A stretch of DNA of 64,000 nt from Brugia malayi. Taxonomy: Eukaryota > Nematoda > Chromadorea > Rhabditida > Onchocercidae. Below, in pieces: positions 38,481-51,050 of this stretch. The notes under the pieces are model-generated. The model had not been told where the DNA came from. It saw only the letters and a program-made list of their open reading frames with translations, and did no database searches. The position numbers and the translations under genes were made by a program. The stretch's first letter is position 1. Every line of letters begins with the position of its first letter. The stretch spans positions 21,138,721-21,202,720 of the forward strand of contig NW_025062479.1 of NCBI RefSeq assembly GCF_000002995.4. Reading direction: 5' to 3'.

Positions 38481-40423
38481 CTTCATCTTTTAAAAATATA
38501 ACTCTTGACAGCTACATCAAGTTTGAGTTTTAAGATCTCCGTTTATGATATTAATCTGGTAAACAACTTGATGATATTAAAGTTTTTTACCGGTTTTTGT
38601 TACTTTTAAACTAATTTATAGTAATGTTATTCATTTGGATGAAAATTAAATTATTTTTGTCACTTTAAATCAAGCACTTCATTTTAATTTCTATGTCTTT
38701 TCCTTTGTCTATTATTTTCGTAAAAGCAATGTTTCTCTAAAACACATCGTCATAGTAAAATTCTTCCAGAAATGATCACATGTATATTGGGCGTAGCTAT
38801 TTGGGATGAAAGAAATAGAAATTTAATGAAATAAATTAAGATGTAACAGTCAATAGGTTAAATTCATATCTCATAGATGTGCAAAAAAAACTTACAAAAC
38901 ATCAAAAAAAAAAGTTGTTTTTGTGAAGCTTATTACCCTCTCAAAAGAGGGTATCTTGATCTTCAATTATCCCACTTTTAATTATTTCCGTACGTGACTA
39001 ACATTTCTATATTCTCTTTCTTTTTTTAAAATTTCACAGATTCATGCTAATTACCAATCTTCCCACTTTAAATTAATTTGTGAAATCATTAGAAATGAAT
39101 AATTGATAAAATGTTTGCTCCAAAATTTGTATGAAGTAATATCGCCTTTTTAGCATACTTATTTTGTGTGGGTAGTAAATATCCAATCTGCAATTTGCTT
39201 CTTACTGTGGGTAATTTACTTCTTATTGTATTCACTACCGTAAACCTTCGTACTGTATTCACTACCATAAACTTCCTTACTTTATATCATAAAAAAATTA
39301 AAGGATACGATAAACATGCGAATTTTATTTGCTATGCTATTTCCATGGCATATTATTTGCTATGGGTGTTAAAATATAATCGTACAGTCTCTTCTCTTTT
39401 GCTGTATTATTCTATCATATAAACATTTTGCTGTCAACTTATCTTTGAGCACTGGATTTACTACTGAAATGAATATTCGAACATTTGCCAACCTGAATTA
39501 GTAAGATATAACTTTAAAGTTCTCTGATAATTATATTAAATTTATGTATGATTTTCATGATACAAAGATATCAGGAGTTAGCATTTTAATGATATAATAA
39601 TTTAATGGTGAGATATATTGATTATATCTGTAGTGAAGCGAAAACTTCAGGAAATATTTTCTTATGCAATAATAAATATAATTTTGCATTTGGAAAAAGA
39701 ATCGCTGATACATAATATATGTGAAAGTAAGTATCTTTTTTTGTTTTTTAGATCGTTAAGAATTTTAAATCTCTTTTTAAAGTTTATCAATAATTTTTTA
39801 TAAACCTTGGGAGGTAGTTGTTGTTTTGTGGAATATAAATAATGGTTAAAACTTACATTTGCCTTTCGTAAAATCACTTTTTTATATGAATAGTTTTTAT
39901 GAGAAAAATTAAAATTTTCTTTTTTTTACATGAAACTCCACATTTCTATTATAAGTGCTTTGAAAGATATGATGGCTTTAAATAAATTTAGCAAAAACTC
40001 ATAAAATTTCACTAATTTTTCCATAATTTAATAGCAAAATAAGGATCATTCCCGTCTTTAATTCTACTAATGACTTCATAGTTCCTGTGACCTATAAATC
40101 AGCCATGATACATAATCATTTCTATGTAAAATTTTCATATTACCTATTTCGTTACCTACATGCTTCTTGAATCCTATGAAAATTCATGTCAATTTGTTAT
40201 AGCATGGCTCAAAGTACATTTTGAACTATAAAGAAACAGCTTAAGACCTACATCATCAGATCATTGAAAATATTTGAAATACGACGGATGAAGAACTTTT
40301 TGTACTTTCCAACTGACATCATCGGGTGGTACCACAATAAGGGTTGAAATAATAAGGTAGTAGCAGCAACAGTAAATACGTTCTTGATATCGAAAGATAT
40401 GCTGGTTATTGATGTCAAAACAC
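38481..40423. other. Copy-A-specific upstream segment
   Basis: About 1.9 kb between block 1 and exon 1 of transporter A. Copy B has only about 0.37 kb here, with weak similarity just before the start codon. It contains a 27-bp tandem duplication (39227-39253 and 39254-39280). No gene recognised; an 84-codon + frame (39168-39422) includes that repeat and looks fortuitous. Confidence 0.5.
39227..39280. repeat. 27-bp direct tandem repeat, two units
   Basis: Units 39227-39253 and 39254-39280 differ at only a few positions. Confidence 0.85.
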
Positions 40424-41430
40424 ACAAATGAATGAATCCTTCATTGGATATGGATCCTAGCCAACTGCCAAATGATATCAATGAAAAATTCTGCAGTATC
40501 GATGAAGAGCGACAAGTTGTAGCAATAACGGCAGATAGTTTCAGTAAAAGTGTAGTGCCGAAAGTTCCATCGGGAAGCTACGAAAATCTGCAATGGATTA
40601 TTGAGAAAACGCAATTTGCACCTCACCGAGTTAGAAATGATCGGTATTTATTTCTTCTCATCGATGCTTTTGAATAAAATTAAAAAATTTCATTTGGTGT
40701 GATAAGATCATCGTTAAATAGATCAGCACATTTTATTACTAATTTCATTTCGCACCTGTTCATAAATAGATAATTAATGGTTTAGTCGTAGAAATTTGTA
40801 TAATTTTCCATTCTTTGTAAAGAAACTTTTACCTAGAAAAAATAAGCCAAGAAGTGCTCACCTTTACTATTTTCATATCGACCAATTTGCTTAAAAACAT
40901 TTTCCACAGATTATAAGCATTCTGATCTTAATCAGTACTACCAATTCTATCTACTTCATTGATTCTCTCTCTCTCTCTGTGTTGCACTATACTGTGATCA
41001 GTTTAGCGTTACTAATACATCACAGTAAAACATTTAAATCTCAAATGAGCAATCATTTAATTCAAAATAAATTAGAAAGATAATGAATAAATAAACAAAT
41101 AGATTATTAAAAACTTACCGATGAAATCTATTCTAATTTTTGTTTCATCTTTATTGATTTGATCTCTACATCGATCATAGCTTGAAATCTTGAAGTGTGT
41201 CAAATATAAAGTAACAAAAAGAACGATAACTTTGAGAATATCGCTGATGTCGTCAGTGACATCAGAATGAAACTTTACAAAATGAATTATTGAGAATTCA
41301 AGAGATTTATAGGATGCAATTTCAAAAGAACTACAATTCATATTTACATTCATTAATGATAAAAAGGAAGTTTTTCAACTAGAAACGAAAATTATTTTTC
41401 ATTTGTTTTCTCAATGCTTAGACATTTATG
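40424..41430. repeat. Duplication block 2, copy A (exon 1 and start of intron 1)
   Basis: Nearly identical to 54587-55590. Differences include the length of a CT run (near 40966), a 7-bp indel near 41122 and a few substitutions. The left boundary falls within about ten bases of the start codon. To the right, similarity decays to clearly diverged but alignable sequence. Confidence 0.9.
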
Positions 41431-44400
41431 TATCGCACAAAAATTTCCACTCCAAAAAGGTTTTCATATAATTTATTTATTTTTTTTCTCTGCGCATGTT
41501 TTTCAAATTAGCAGCATAGGGGAAAGAGTAAAGAATAGTTATGAGCAATAACAAGTTTATAACAAGTATACCGGTTGTTTTTTCCTTTTCGGTCTTCGTT
41601 TCCGGACTATCAAACAGTTTCATGAATACCTACCAATTCTTTCATCGGTGTTTTATAGGAGCCGGCAAGCTATGGCTGTTAAATAATATTTCTCACTGTC
41701 AGCTTTTATTATAAAAAGTCTATTGTCATATTTATTTTATGAATATTGCAAAAAATCAGCGAAAAAAAAAAAAAAGAAAAAAGCAATCGGAATCAAATTT
41801 GCAATTTTCAATCGATTGTTGTTGACAGATATTTTATGTTGACAGAAATAAATACAAAAATTTCTTGACACTGACAGATTATGTGATGATGGCAGAACTT
41901 TGAGAATTTTAACTGATAATGTTTTAGGCCGGCTATAGCACCACCGTTTATGCCAATTGCTGGACAAATACCGATTGAATTTGGCAAATTGGCTATTCCG
42001 CATGTCGGTCGTTCTCCGTCTAAATCTCACGGAGGTTATGGAAGTATGCGTGCGATGCTAAAAGATGAAAAATTACAAGAAAAATCAACTGATAGTGGGA
42101 ATGAGAGGTTTAAATCCACTCAAAATTTTTAATTGAAAGACTTAAACCATTGCAAAAGCAATAAAGTGATGAGAATTTCAGAATAAAAGTCTTGAAAACA
42201 TCTAATACCATGTTGATCATATCATGCTAAACTAGAACTGAAGTTTAAAACCAAAAACAAGGTAAATTGTGAAAGAAAAAAGTTATTTAAAGTGATTTTC
42301 TCAAAAAAATTCCTATAATTTCTTTTCCTTTTTTTCTTACATATATAAACACACATTTTTTTTTCAAAAACTTAAATTTCTATAAAATCATTTCTGCTCC
42401 TAATTGACATTAACTCTAAACGTACGTTTTAAGCATTTCAAATAATTAGTTCCAGCTTGGAAAAAGGAATAACTAAACGTAAAAGCTTTATCAATAGTAA
42501 AAACAGTAGTTATAAAACTACAGCCTTCAAATCATCATCACTTACCACTAAAGAATGGATGACAATTTGTATACTCTCAATTGCAAATCTTGGTAGTACC
42601 AGTGCATACAGCTGCATTGCACCATTTTATTCAAATGAGGTCGGTTCTATGCTGTCAAAAGATGATTTTTTTAATTAGGAAAAAAAAAAATAAATGCTCC
42701 TTTACATATCGTCAATCTGACTTTTATTTTTGTAGCAGATAAATCAACTAGGCCACTAAAAAAAAAAGTTGGAAAATCATTTCAGGCGAAAATTAAAGGC
42801 TTAAGAAGTTTCGAGATAGGTGTAGTATTTGGTGTCTTCGAGCTAATAATGTTTTTTATTGCACCTCTATTCGGCAAATACGTTCGTTTAATTTAAATTT
42901 TTAATTTAGGGTCAATGCAGGAAGATTTTACAGATGGGAAAAATCTTTTTAAAGAATTTTTCCAAATGAAAGTATTAATGGTAACTCAACTAATAAACTC
43001 TTTGTCTTTCTTTATTGTTTTTTTTTTTTTTTCACATGCTGGTGAAAAATATGAAAATTTTAGATGGTTTCAATCGGTTCAAAAAAGATGTTTGTTTCTG
43101 GAATCGGAGTTACTGGTATCACTGTTGTGCTCTTCGGGTACATTCATTTATTTTAAATATTGCTCTTTAAAAAAATGTAAAATAATGACTTAAATCATTA
43201 GGGCGTTTATTAGTTTGATGTCATTTCCAGATTCTTGAATTACATTGAATCGCCATCTTTATTTTTCTGGTCCTCGATCGGTCTTCGAATATTGGAAGCT
43301 ATTGGTGACGCAGCTTTTGTCACTTCATCATTTGTAATCGGTGTTAAATGCTTCCCGGGACGTATTGCAATTGTTGTTGTACGAATTTCACTGTTTAGTT
43401 TAATTTGAAATTATAACCAAATAAAAAATATGACTTTTAACAATTCACCAAATCATATTTCTGCCAAAAGATGCTCCAATTAAAAATTATAAATCGATAG
43501 TAGAATGAAATAGTCGTAAATAAAAATCAAATATATGATTTATCAATACCTTATATGATATGACTGATATGTAAACACTCCTTCATGCGACCAGCGGAGC
43601 TTTCCGATTCTAAAATGATTGAATAGATCCAGCTTTCGTAGATATCCTTAAAAATTTCACTTTATTTTTGAGGGTGTGTTGGAAACATTCGTCGGTCTTG
43701 GCAGTACCGCAGGACCTTTACTTGGTGGTATACTGTATGAGATTGGTGGTTTCAAGTTGCCATTCATCGTACTTGGAATTATTTTACTCTTTCTTGGATT
43801 AGTAGCATACTTTTTGGTCGAAAATATGGATGGTATAATTTTTCTTTTTTTGCTATCATTCAACCAAAATTTATTAATAAAATCAAATTATCATTTTTGT
43901 TGATGATATTTATTAGTTAAATAAATTAAAATTGAATGAATGTATTCCATTAATAGAGTAAATAGAGCCATCATATTTCATAGATGACGTAGTAATGGAC
44001 GGTAAAGGCATGTTAGGTATGTTGAAGATACCACTATTATGGATTATGATTCATGCAGTGGTTATGTGTGCAATATCGTTGTCTTTTCTCGATCCAACCT
44101 TAGCAGATCACTTAGCATCGGTATGTCTGTTTGGCCATTTCTTCAGCACTGTTGAAAGACAAATACAAATTCATTACTTTCCTTTGTAATATCTAAGTTC
44201 TTCTAATTGTCTGTCATATTTTTCCAATTAGATAATTTATCCGTTTTTTGCTGACCTCTCATAAAATTTAAAATGACCTCAAAAACGAATCCATCACAGA
44301 TCAGTCTAATACATGTACGTCTTTGAGTAGAGCCGTATAAACTTGCAAAACTGATGCTTTACTTTCTTTTCAAATAGTCAAAGGATAGCCAAACTTATTT

Positions 44401-45601
44401 TACAGTTCAAACTTACGCCATCCATTATTGGCCTAATGTTCTTACTATCTGGTGGAATTTATACGATAACAGCACCTTTCTGGAGTATAATCATCGATAA
44501 ATTTAACTGCAGCAAGGCAATTATAATGTTTGGCATTATAGCAGTAGTGATTAGTATGATAATCATTGGTCCATCACCTTTTCTGAATGCTGAGAAGTAA
44601 GTGTAGACTATAAATAATGTATTTTCTTGAAGTTCGAGAAATGGGCAGAGCAAACAGTCAATTAGACCACAATTCCATTAGGTCTCTAATTTTAAGACTA
44701 ATATAATGCATGAAATAACGATTTATTCAAATTATTGCTGCTATATTTATTTAGTAATTACTTTATTTACAAATAATAAATATCTTTCTACGTCATTTTG
44801 TCATTATTACAAGCTAACTCTGATATCTTTTATTGGATAATTCTGAGAACTGGGGAAAATGCTATGTATCATAAAATCTTTTTTTTTTTTTTTTTTTTTT
44901 TCAAGATTTCGCTTATTTCATATTAGCACAACTTCATGTCTTGCAGGAACTTAGGATGGATAGAAGTTGCATTAGGTATACTTGGTCTTGCTACTAGTGC
45001 TTTGTATATTCCGACTTTTCAAATATCGATTGATACACTATGGTAAATCATCATTTCAATCAAAAATTTGAATGGACTTTATCAATCTTAGTTTTGTCAT
45101 CAAATTAATATATTATTAGTAAATGAGAGCAAAGTTCCTCAAATTTATTCTGATTGTCGAATTTTTCTGGATCAGTTGTAGCTCGAGTGTATTTAGATAC
45201 ACACATATTTCAGCTTTGAGAAAACTTTCGTTTTCCACTTTAAATTTCAAAAATGTTTTCAGTGTAAAAACTTCATTACAGCGAATACGGGTACGGTAAA
45301 TCGTTGCAAACGTATGGCTGTATATCAGGTTTATTTCAGTCTGCCTATTCCTTCGGGTAGGTAAATTGTACCACATAATTTTGATGAAGGATAATGAAAT
45401 GATGAAAATGTCCCTTCTGAACCAAACCACCTTTTCAGATCATTTTTTGGACCAACAGTTGGCGGTTTTTGTGTCCAGTGGATTGGTTTTCCGTGGACAA
45501 CAACTATCATAGCTTTATTAAATATTATCTTTGTTAGTTTTTCTTTAAATTTCTACATAATGAAGATGACTTTTAGCAGGAATTGGTTATCAAAAACATA
45601 G
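40432..45601 (+). CDS. SLC18B1: SLC18B1-like MFS transporter, copy A
   Basis: Predicted 12-helix proton-coupled vesicular/organelle transporter. Mammalian SLC18B1 moves polyamines; the substrate here is unknown. Twelve exons, all GT-AG and in frame, 571 aa: 40432-40643, 41928-42107, 42456-42639, 42786-42881, 43064-43137, 43231-43378, 43673-43832, 43984-44120, 44406-44596, 44947-45042, 45282-45356, 45439-45601 (TAG). Residues 1 to about 165 are a polar N-terminal extension not present in human SLC18B1. TM1 starts near TKEWMTICILSIANLGSTSAYS. The antiporter motif C appears as GSTAGPLLGG (308-317), with an echo GSFFGPTVGG (518-527). FLDPTL and CEYGYGKSLQTYGCISGLFQSAYSFG match SLC18B1 landmarks. 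ATG 40432 is chosen because it opens the frame shared by both copies; an ATG four bases earlier gives only an 11-codon frame. Confidence 0.86.
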
Positions 45602-46040
45602 AAGCGAAGTGTGCTACTTAGTGATATATATTTGACCTTTCGTAATTTCGAGAATTCAAATTTTACAATTCCAGATTATTGCAATTCTGTGCTTTTATGC
45701 AATATATGATTGGTTCGGGTTTTGCAGTCGACAGAAGTTCAATCACAATCACTAATTTCATCTTTCCGCTTGTTACGAATTTTATATAAGTGAATTAACT
45801 AAGAGTTGGAAATCACAGTCTTCAGAAAAAGGGACGAAATATTAGAGAGCAATAAATAGTACATTGGTCGTTCAAATTACTAACGAAATGAAACTAGTAA
45901 CCATCATTTAGAAACATTAGAAAGTAAAAGGCAACAATAATAAGTGAGATCATTCTATATTTTCTTTTTTAGTCTTTACAATTTCACAAAAGTCATAATG
46001 ATGTTAAGAAATTTTTTAAAAAAATGAAAAAACTAGCAAA
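42595..46040. repeat. Duplication block 3, copy A (late exon 3 to past the gene end)
   Basis: Almost base-for-base identical to 57290-60736, introns and 3' flank included. The differences I noticed are a poly-T length (about 15 versus 18) in intron 4 and single bases at 45862 and 46003. Sequence just left of it (exon 2, intron 2, first part of exon 3) is clearly diverged. Confidence 0.92.
45851..45856 (+). terminator. Candidate poly(A) signal, transporter A
   Basis: AATAAA 250 bases after the stop; the same signal is present in copy B. Confidence 0.4.
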
Positions 46041-46355
46041 GACAGCTGAATAAAATTTTTCAAAGTTCAAAATAATTTTCTGTGGCAATGATAGCAATTG
46101 TACAATAACTGTTATTGCCGGCGGTGTGTGTATATTACTAGTAGTAGCAATTCATGCTAATTTGTTCGACATCCTCTGAAATTTAACTTGATTGTATACA
46201 GTGACATTATTTTGGATACACATAAGTTATTTTAACAGATAAATTATTTTAATTAAATGACGCGCAGAAAATATACTGGACCTGCCCAAGATGAACCGGA
46301 CTGAATTTATATTTTGAAATCAAATATTCAATTAAATTAAAGCAATAAAGAGGAA

Positions 46356-46556
46356 ATGTGCATAAGTTTTGTACTCTTCCTAACAAAAACGCCTTTCCCG
46401 GTTGGAGCGTTTGCATATGCTTCAGTTGCATACACATCTATTCCGGTACGCGACACTGTTTTCTGTTGTCCGATACTAAGATCACAGCGAATCGTCTCCA
46501 AAGCTAATAATAAACTGAAAGGTAATAGTAATGCTAATACTAAATTGAATGCTTAG
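46356..46556 (+). CDS. Unrecognised exon-like open frame
   Basis: Open frame of 66 codons with balanced composition (TPFPVGAFAYASVAYTSIPV). It includes a plausible donor at 46522 (CTGAAAG/GTAATAG). It lies just outside duplication block 3, so copy B has no counterpart. No family recognised. It may be a relic exon or coding piece of a small unknown gene. Confidence 0.2.
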   Translation: MCISFVLFLTKTPFPVGAFAYASVAYTSIPVRDTVFCCPILRSQRIVSKANNKLKGNSNANTKLNA

Positions 46557-47220
46557 AAAACTTACTTTCAGTTACAGGAACATCTACTCTTCCATTCGAA
46601 TTTTACACTTTGTGTGATGTATGGAAAAGAGTATTCAAATGACAGTTTTACGGACAAGAAAATGTAGATCTTGGTCATAAAGTTTCTCTGACTTTCTTAG
46701 TTGTGGTTTGAAATTGGAATAGAAAAATATATTATGAAGGAGTCCCTTATAACATTTTTTTTTTTTTTGCTAACAATCACGATATGGAAGTATTAATGTA
46801 TATTGACAATATACTCATTTTCTCGTAAAATATCTACGAATATGAGGTAAAGACGAAGTGGAAAATGGAAAAACCGATGGAAAAAATAAGGATTTAAATG
46901 AACCGAATGAGCCAGTTGCTCATAAGAAATACTATTATATTTTAAAAAAATTCATATAGATTTGGTAAAAAAAGATAAAAAATTCATAAATTCATATAGA
47001 TCATATAACATTGCAGACAACACAGATGAGCTCACCTATCTAATTTTTATACAAAGGATATTTTTGTATAAAGGATTTGAATAAAGGATATTCAGTTAAG
47101 ACAACCTCTAGCCTTATTTTAATACAATTTTATTATTATAATAATTATTATATTATTATTATCAAATACAAATATATTATTATAATTTAGTTTTTTCCGA
47201 CAAATTCTTAAATTTTCAAT

Positions 47221-47896
47221 ATGAAAAATATTTTATTCCGATATATAAAAATATTTCGGTTATTTCGATACATACAACTAATTATGTTTTCCGGCTTAGC
47301 TGATACAATCCGAAGACAAAGTATTGTAGGGAATAACTGGAATCTGGTTGCTCAAGATATGTAAGCCATAAAATACACTTTTTCCTTGATTTATTGTCCA
47401 AACCTGAAGACCCTGAAATTTTATCAACAAATCTACCATACGAACAACACAACTATTCAGAAGCTATTTTATTCCAGATATAATGGCTATATTTATTTGC
47501 CAATTTATTACTCTGCGTCAGAAAAGCCGGAAAATACAATTAGTTGCATATAGGAATGTTAATAAGGTAAGTAGACAAAGGACAAATATATATATAGCAG
47601 GTACTCAATCCACGTATAAACAAATAGCATTAATCAATCGTGAAATGACACACTGGAATTCAAGCAAGGATAAAAGTGGAACGCTGATTGCAAGACCGTA
47701 TAACTACACTAAAGCGTTTGGTCAACAAAACAAGGATCACAAGAGGCCACCTGGTGACGGAATTATCGCCAGAAGAGGAACAATCATTGGAGGATTTAAA
47801 GGAGTTGATCAAAATAATGAGGATAGATTGGATCCGATAATTCAATTTGAGTTAATTGGTACAGTGCAGCAGTTCAACTATTCAACAACACATTAG
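47221..47896 (+). CDS. Unresolved coding-like patch
   Basis: Frame 47221-47360 (ending SIVGNNWNLVAQD) has a donor at 47361 (GTAAGC). It can join in phase to an acceptor at 47475-47476, giving YNGYIYLPIYYSASEKPEN and then a stop. A second frame, 47483-47896 (137 codons), overlaps that second piece, and a third frame near 47700-47840 is Glu/Leu-rich. Several overlapping protein-like frames suggest a decayed gene or mobile element. No family recognised. Confidence 0.2.
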
Positions 47897-48282
47897 AAGA
47901 AAGATGCAAAGCGGCTAGTGGTGATGTGGAAGTAGAAGCAACAGTAAAGGTAGTGAAATTATAATGTAGTGAGGATTCAGTTAGTTCTTGATATCTTTTG
48001 ATATAGTAAATCTATATTTACTTCTTTCCTATTACTGTATAGCACGAAATTGTAATATACTACAAAGTCAATACAAAATGGAGTTGCGACAACAACAAGG
48101 ACATACATAGTATTAATTTTTCCCCTAAAAATTTCTAAAGGAAAAATCTTTTCCTATAACGTTCATATTGTGAATGCAAACAAAGGAACAGCGATACTTT
48201 TCGTTGGGAGTCTGACATCTTTGTTTATCGTTTTACATTTGCGCCAGCGGAACCTGCTGTATTCATGTGGGCGCCATAAAAA

Positions 48283-48340
48283 CGTACGGGACTGTACCCG
48301 CTCACTCTATAAAGTGTATGGTCCTAACCATTAGATTCAT
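48283..48340 (-). pseudogene. tRNA-like fragment (A-box and B-box-like motifs)
   Basis: On the minus strand TAATGGTTAGGAC (48333-48321) resembles a tRNA A box, and GGGTACAGTCCC (48299-48288) resembles a B box with a base missing from the T loop. The arms between and the acceptor stem do not pair properly, so this is at best a tRNA relic or tRNA-derived repeat. Confidence 0.25.
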
Positions 48341-50330
48341 TTGTATAAATTTGTATGAAAGGTTGAGTCTGGTTGGAATGGCGAACGTAGTCTGTACTCT
48401 CCTCTTTTTGTTGTTGATATTGCCATTAAATTTGTATTATTGAAATTTCTGGATTCATTGTTATATTAACTATTTATCACAATTAATTACTCAAATTTAA
48501 GGAAGGGAAGAAAGATAAAAGAACAAAGGGGTAGAATTAACCCTCTCAGTTTTTATGTCGAGACGTGGGAAATGAAATATAAACCAATTATACAGCTCGA
48601 CAATCAATGAATCAATCGAAGGAATTGTCGATTTTCCATTAATGTGTTCGCAAATTGAATTAAATTCTGATTTTTTATTATAGACCTCAAAGCCGTAGAA
48701 TATTTAAAATTCACTTCCGGAAAGTATCGTTTAGTGCGGCAAATACAAATACAACAAAAAATAGTGTTAAATTGGTCAATACTGCACGATATATAACAGT
48801 CAGTGTAAGTCACATTGCTAAAGACTATTAACTGAACATTTTCATTTTTGCATGCTTGCATTTATGCACTACTAATCTATTCACACATTTTGTTCAAATT
48901 AGAAGAAAATTGAATTAAAGGAAGGCTGTAAGAAATGAACTTATAAATAACAATTGGTGATAATTTGAAGTACAGCACCATCCAAATAAAGTGCCAGAAA
49001 TACAGAATGAAATGCTTTTTTTTTTTTTTCGTGAGGAGAATTTATATTTTCCGTGATTTGATAACGATGTGATAAGTTGACGTGAATTCTCTGCACTAAC
49101 ATGCGATTGGCGATAGAGTCATACCAAAAAGTAACAAAAGATTTTGATTACTTCTCTACAAGTGATTGATTCACTTCATTCACAATTTCAGTGATGCGAT
49201 TGAGTCGGTAGAAATTAAAGATGTAAAGTAAAAGTTGTGCATCACTTACCGCCAGTTTCTGAAAAAATTAGCCAATGCCAATTTAGTCTTGATAGTCCTA
49301 TGTTCCATTTAAATATTCGCATTCCACTTTTCCGCTTATATTCTAGCCACAGGAATGTCTTAAATAGATTAATCACATTCCACATGTAGTTGTGCATCAC
49401 TTACCGCCGCCACTTTCTTGAAGAAAATTTAGATCAAAGATCAAAGAAACATTTACATAATTTACTTGTTAGATAACTTGTTGATGGATGTTTCTGTAAG
49501 TAATAAATCAAAATTGCCTTATTAATGCAAAATAAAACTGGGAATGTTGAAACAGAGATAGAATCGATGGCAGCATGAGAGCTTATTTTATTGTGTTTCC
49601 TTTTATTCGCCGTTGAACAGTAAATTACTGAGTTGAACAATTTAAGATCAATAATAATAATAAACATAATAATAAACGGGAAATTGCGGATGCCAATATT
49701 TCAATTAACAATTGAAGTATTATTGAAATTACAAAACAGTTTCTAAATTTCGTTATTACAGATTACTATTTCATCTTATATGTCGAAATATTGTAAAGAT
49801 ATCATTCAGCCATCCTTGAAAACCGGCAATTTACCTCTACAATATCGAAGCCGTATATTTAGAAATAGTGTCATAGATATCAGTTTTGCATCATGAAACA
49901 TTCCCATGGAAATGCCACATAGCCACACGGATCAGTACGCTTTTCTGATATGCCACTAAACATCGTAGGCGCAAATATTCTATAAAATAATATATCGAAA
50001 TATATGTATATATATGAATGATCAATATAGTTTTTTGAACTTTTCGTCGTGAAATAATTACAAAATGATTCTCAAAGTTAGTGAACTTGTGTCCGATACC
50101 TGAACCGTCTGAATTTCGCATTATTCGTTATTGTCATATATCATCAATCAGTACTCGATCAACTAAGCAATTTCTTTGCACGTCTTTTTTTTTTATTGCA
50201 TTAACCAATTGCTTACGTACAATTTTTAGTTTAATGTAATATTAATTGATTTTCTCTTTTCTTTTTCGCCATTGTTTCGTTATTGTTTGCTTTTTTATTT
50301 ATATTTTAATCGTACATAGTTTTTTAATCA

Positions 50331-50430
50331 CGTGAACTTACTGTCATTGTCGTCCTCTAAATGACATGACCGCGTGAAGTTAGCTATTGCTATAATCCTC
50401 TTCTAAATTTCATGATCACATCATCGCTTT
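50331..50430 (-). repeat. About 45-bp CACGTG-containing repeat units, inverted copy
   Basis: On the minus strand two units have the form CATGTCATTT-GAGGACGACAA...AAGTTCACGTGATTA. They match the + strand units at 50860-51050. Confidence 0.55.
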
Positions 50431-50859
50431 AGTTTTTAAACTGTTAATTGAAAATGAATTTATCCATATACCTTAATTGCTATTTTCACGAAATTTGGCC
50501 TGATGGGCGCACATGTGAAGGGACAAATGCGTTTTTCAATATTGTCCATTAACTAGCACTGTTTGTCATCTAATGTTATTTATTAGTTGAACATTAGTCA
50601 TTACCTGATTATTATTCAGAACCTGAATATTATTTAGTTTTCGTAACAGCAGCAAAGTTATTTGGTAATGGATAAAAAACAGAACTGTGTGTTGGCATGG
50701 CGAACGTCAAATGGACAATGTTGAATGTTGAATCGAATAAATTTAACAGTGATATGACTACAGATCAAATTGTGAAATGGTTCGACTGTTGGACTCTCCT
50801 ATGAGTTTGTAAAATGGTAAGCCTAAGTCGCCTATAAATTTGAGTTTGGAATTTGGAAA

Positions 50860-51050
50860 ATGTCATTTGGAAAAGAACATGTTATTTTGGAGAGGATGAC
50901 AAAAGCAAGTTCACGCAATCCACGTCATTTTACGTGATCCTGTCATTTGGAAGACAACAACATTTCATGTAATTTCAGTGGCCATGTTATTTGAAAGAGG
51001 ACGACAACAGAAGGCTCACGTGATCACAGCATTTAGAAGGGGTTATTGAA
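50860..51050 (+). repeat. About 45-bp CACGTG-containing repeat units, direct array
   Basis: About four diverged units share (G)CATGT(C/T)ATTTGGAAGAGGA(C/T)GACAA and a GTTCACGTGATC-like end. Together with the inverted pair 430 bases away they suggest a remnant of a terminal-repeat element or an inverted minisatellite. Confidence 0.55.

Noticed and set aside
42915..43193. 93-codon frame in transporter A (and its twin at 57608-57889)
   Set aside because: It spans an intron and runs out of frame across exon 5; the spliced frame MVSIGSKKMFVSG fits the family instead.
45116..45430. 104-codon minus-strand frame (and twin at 59812-60126)
   Set aside because: Antisense to exons 11-12 and introns of the transporter; duplicated only because the block is duplicated.
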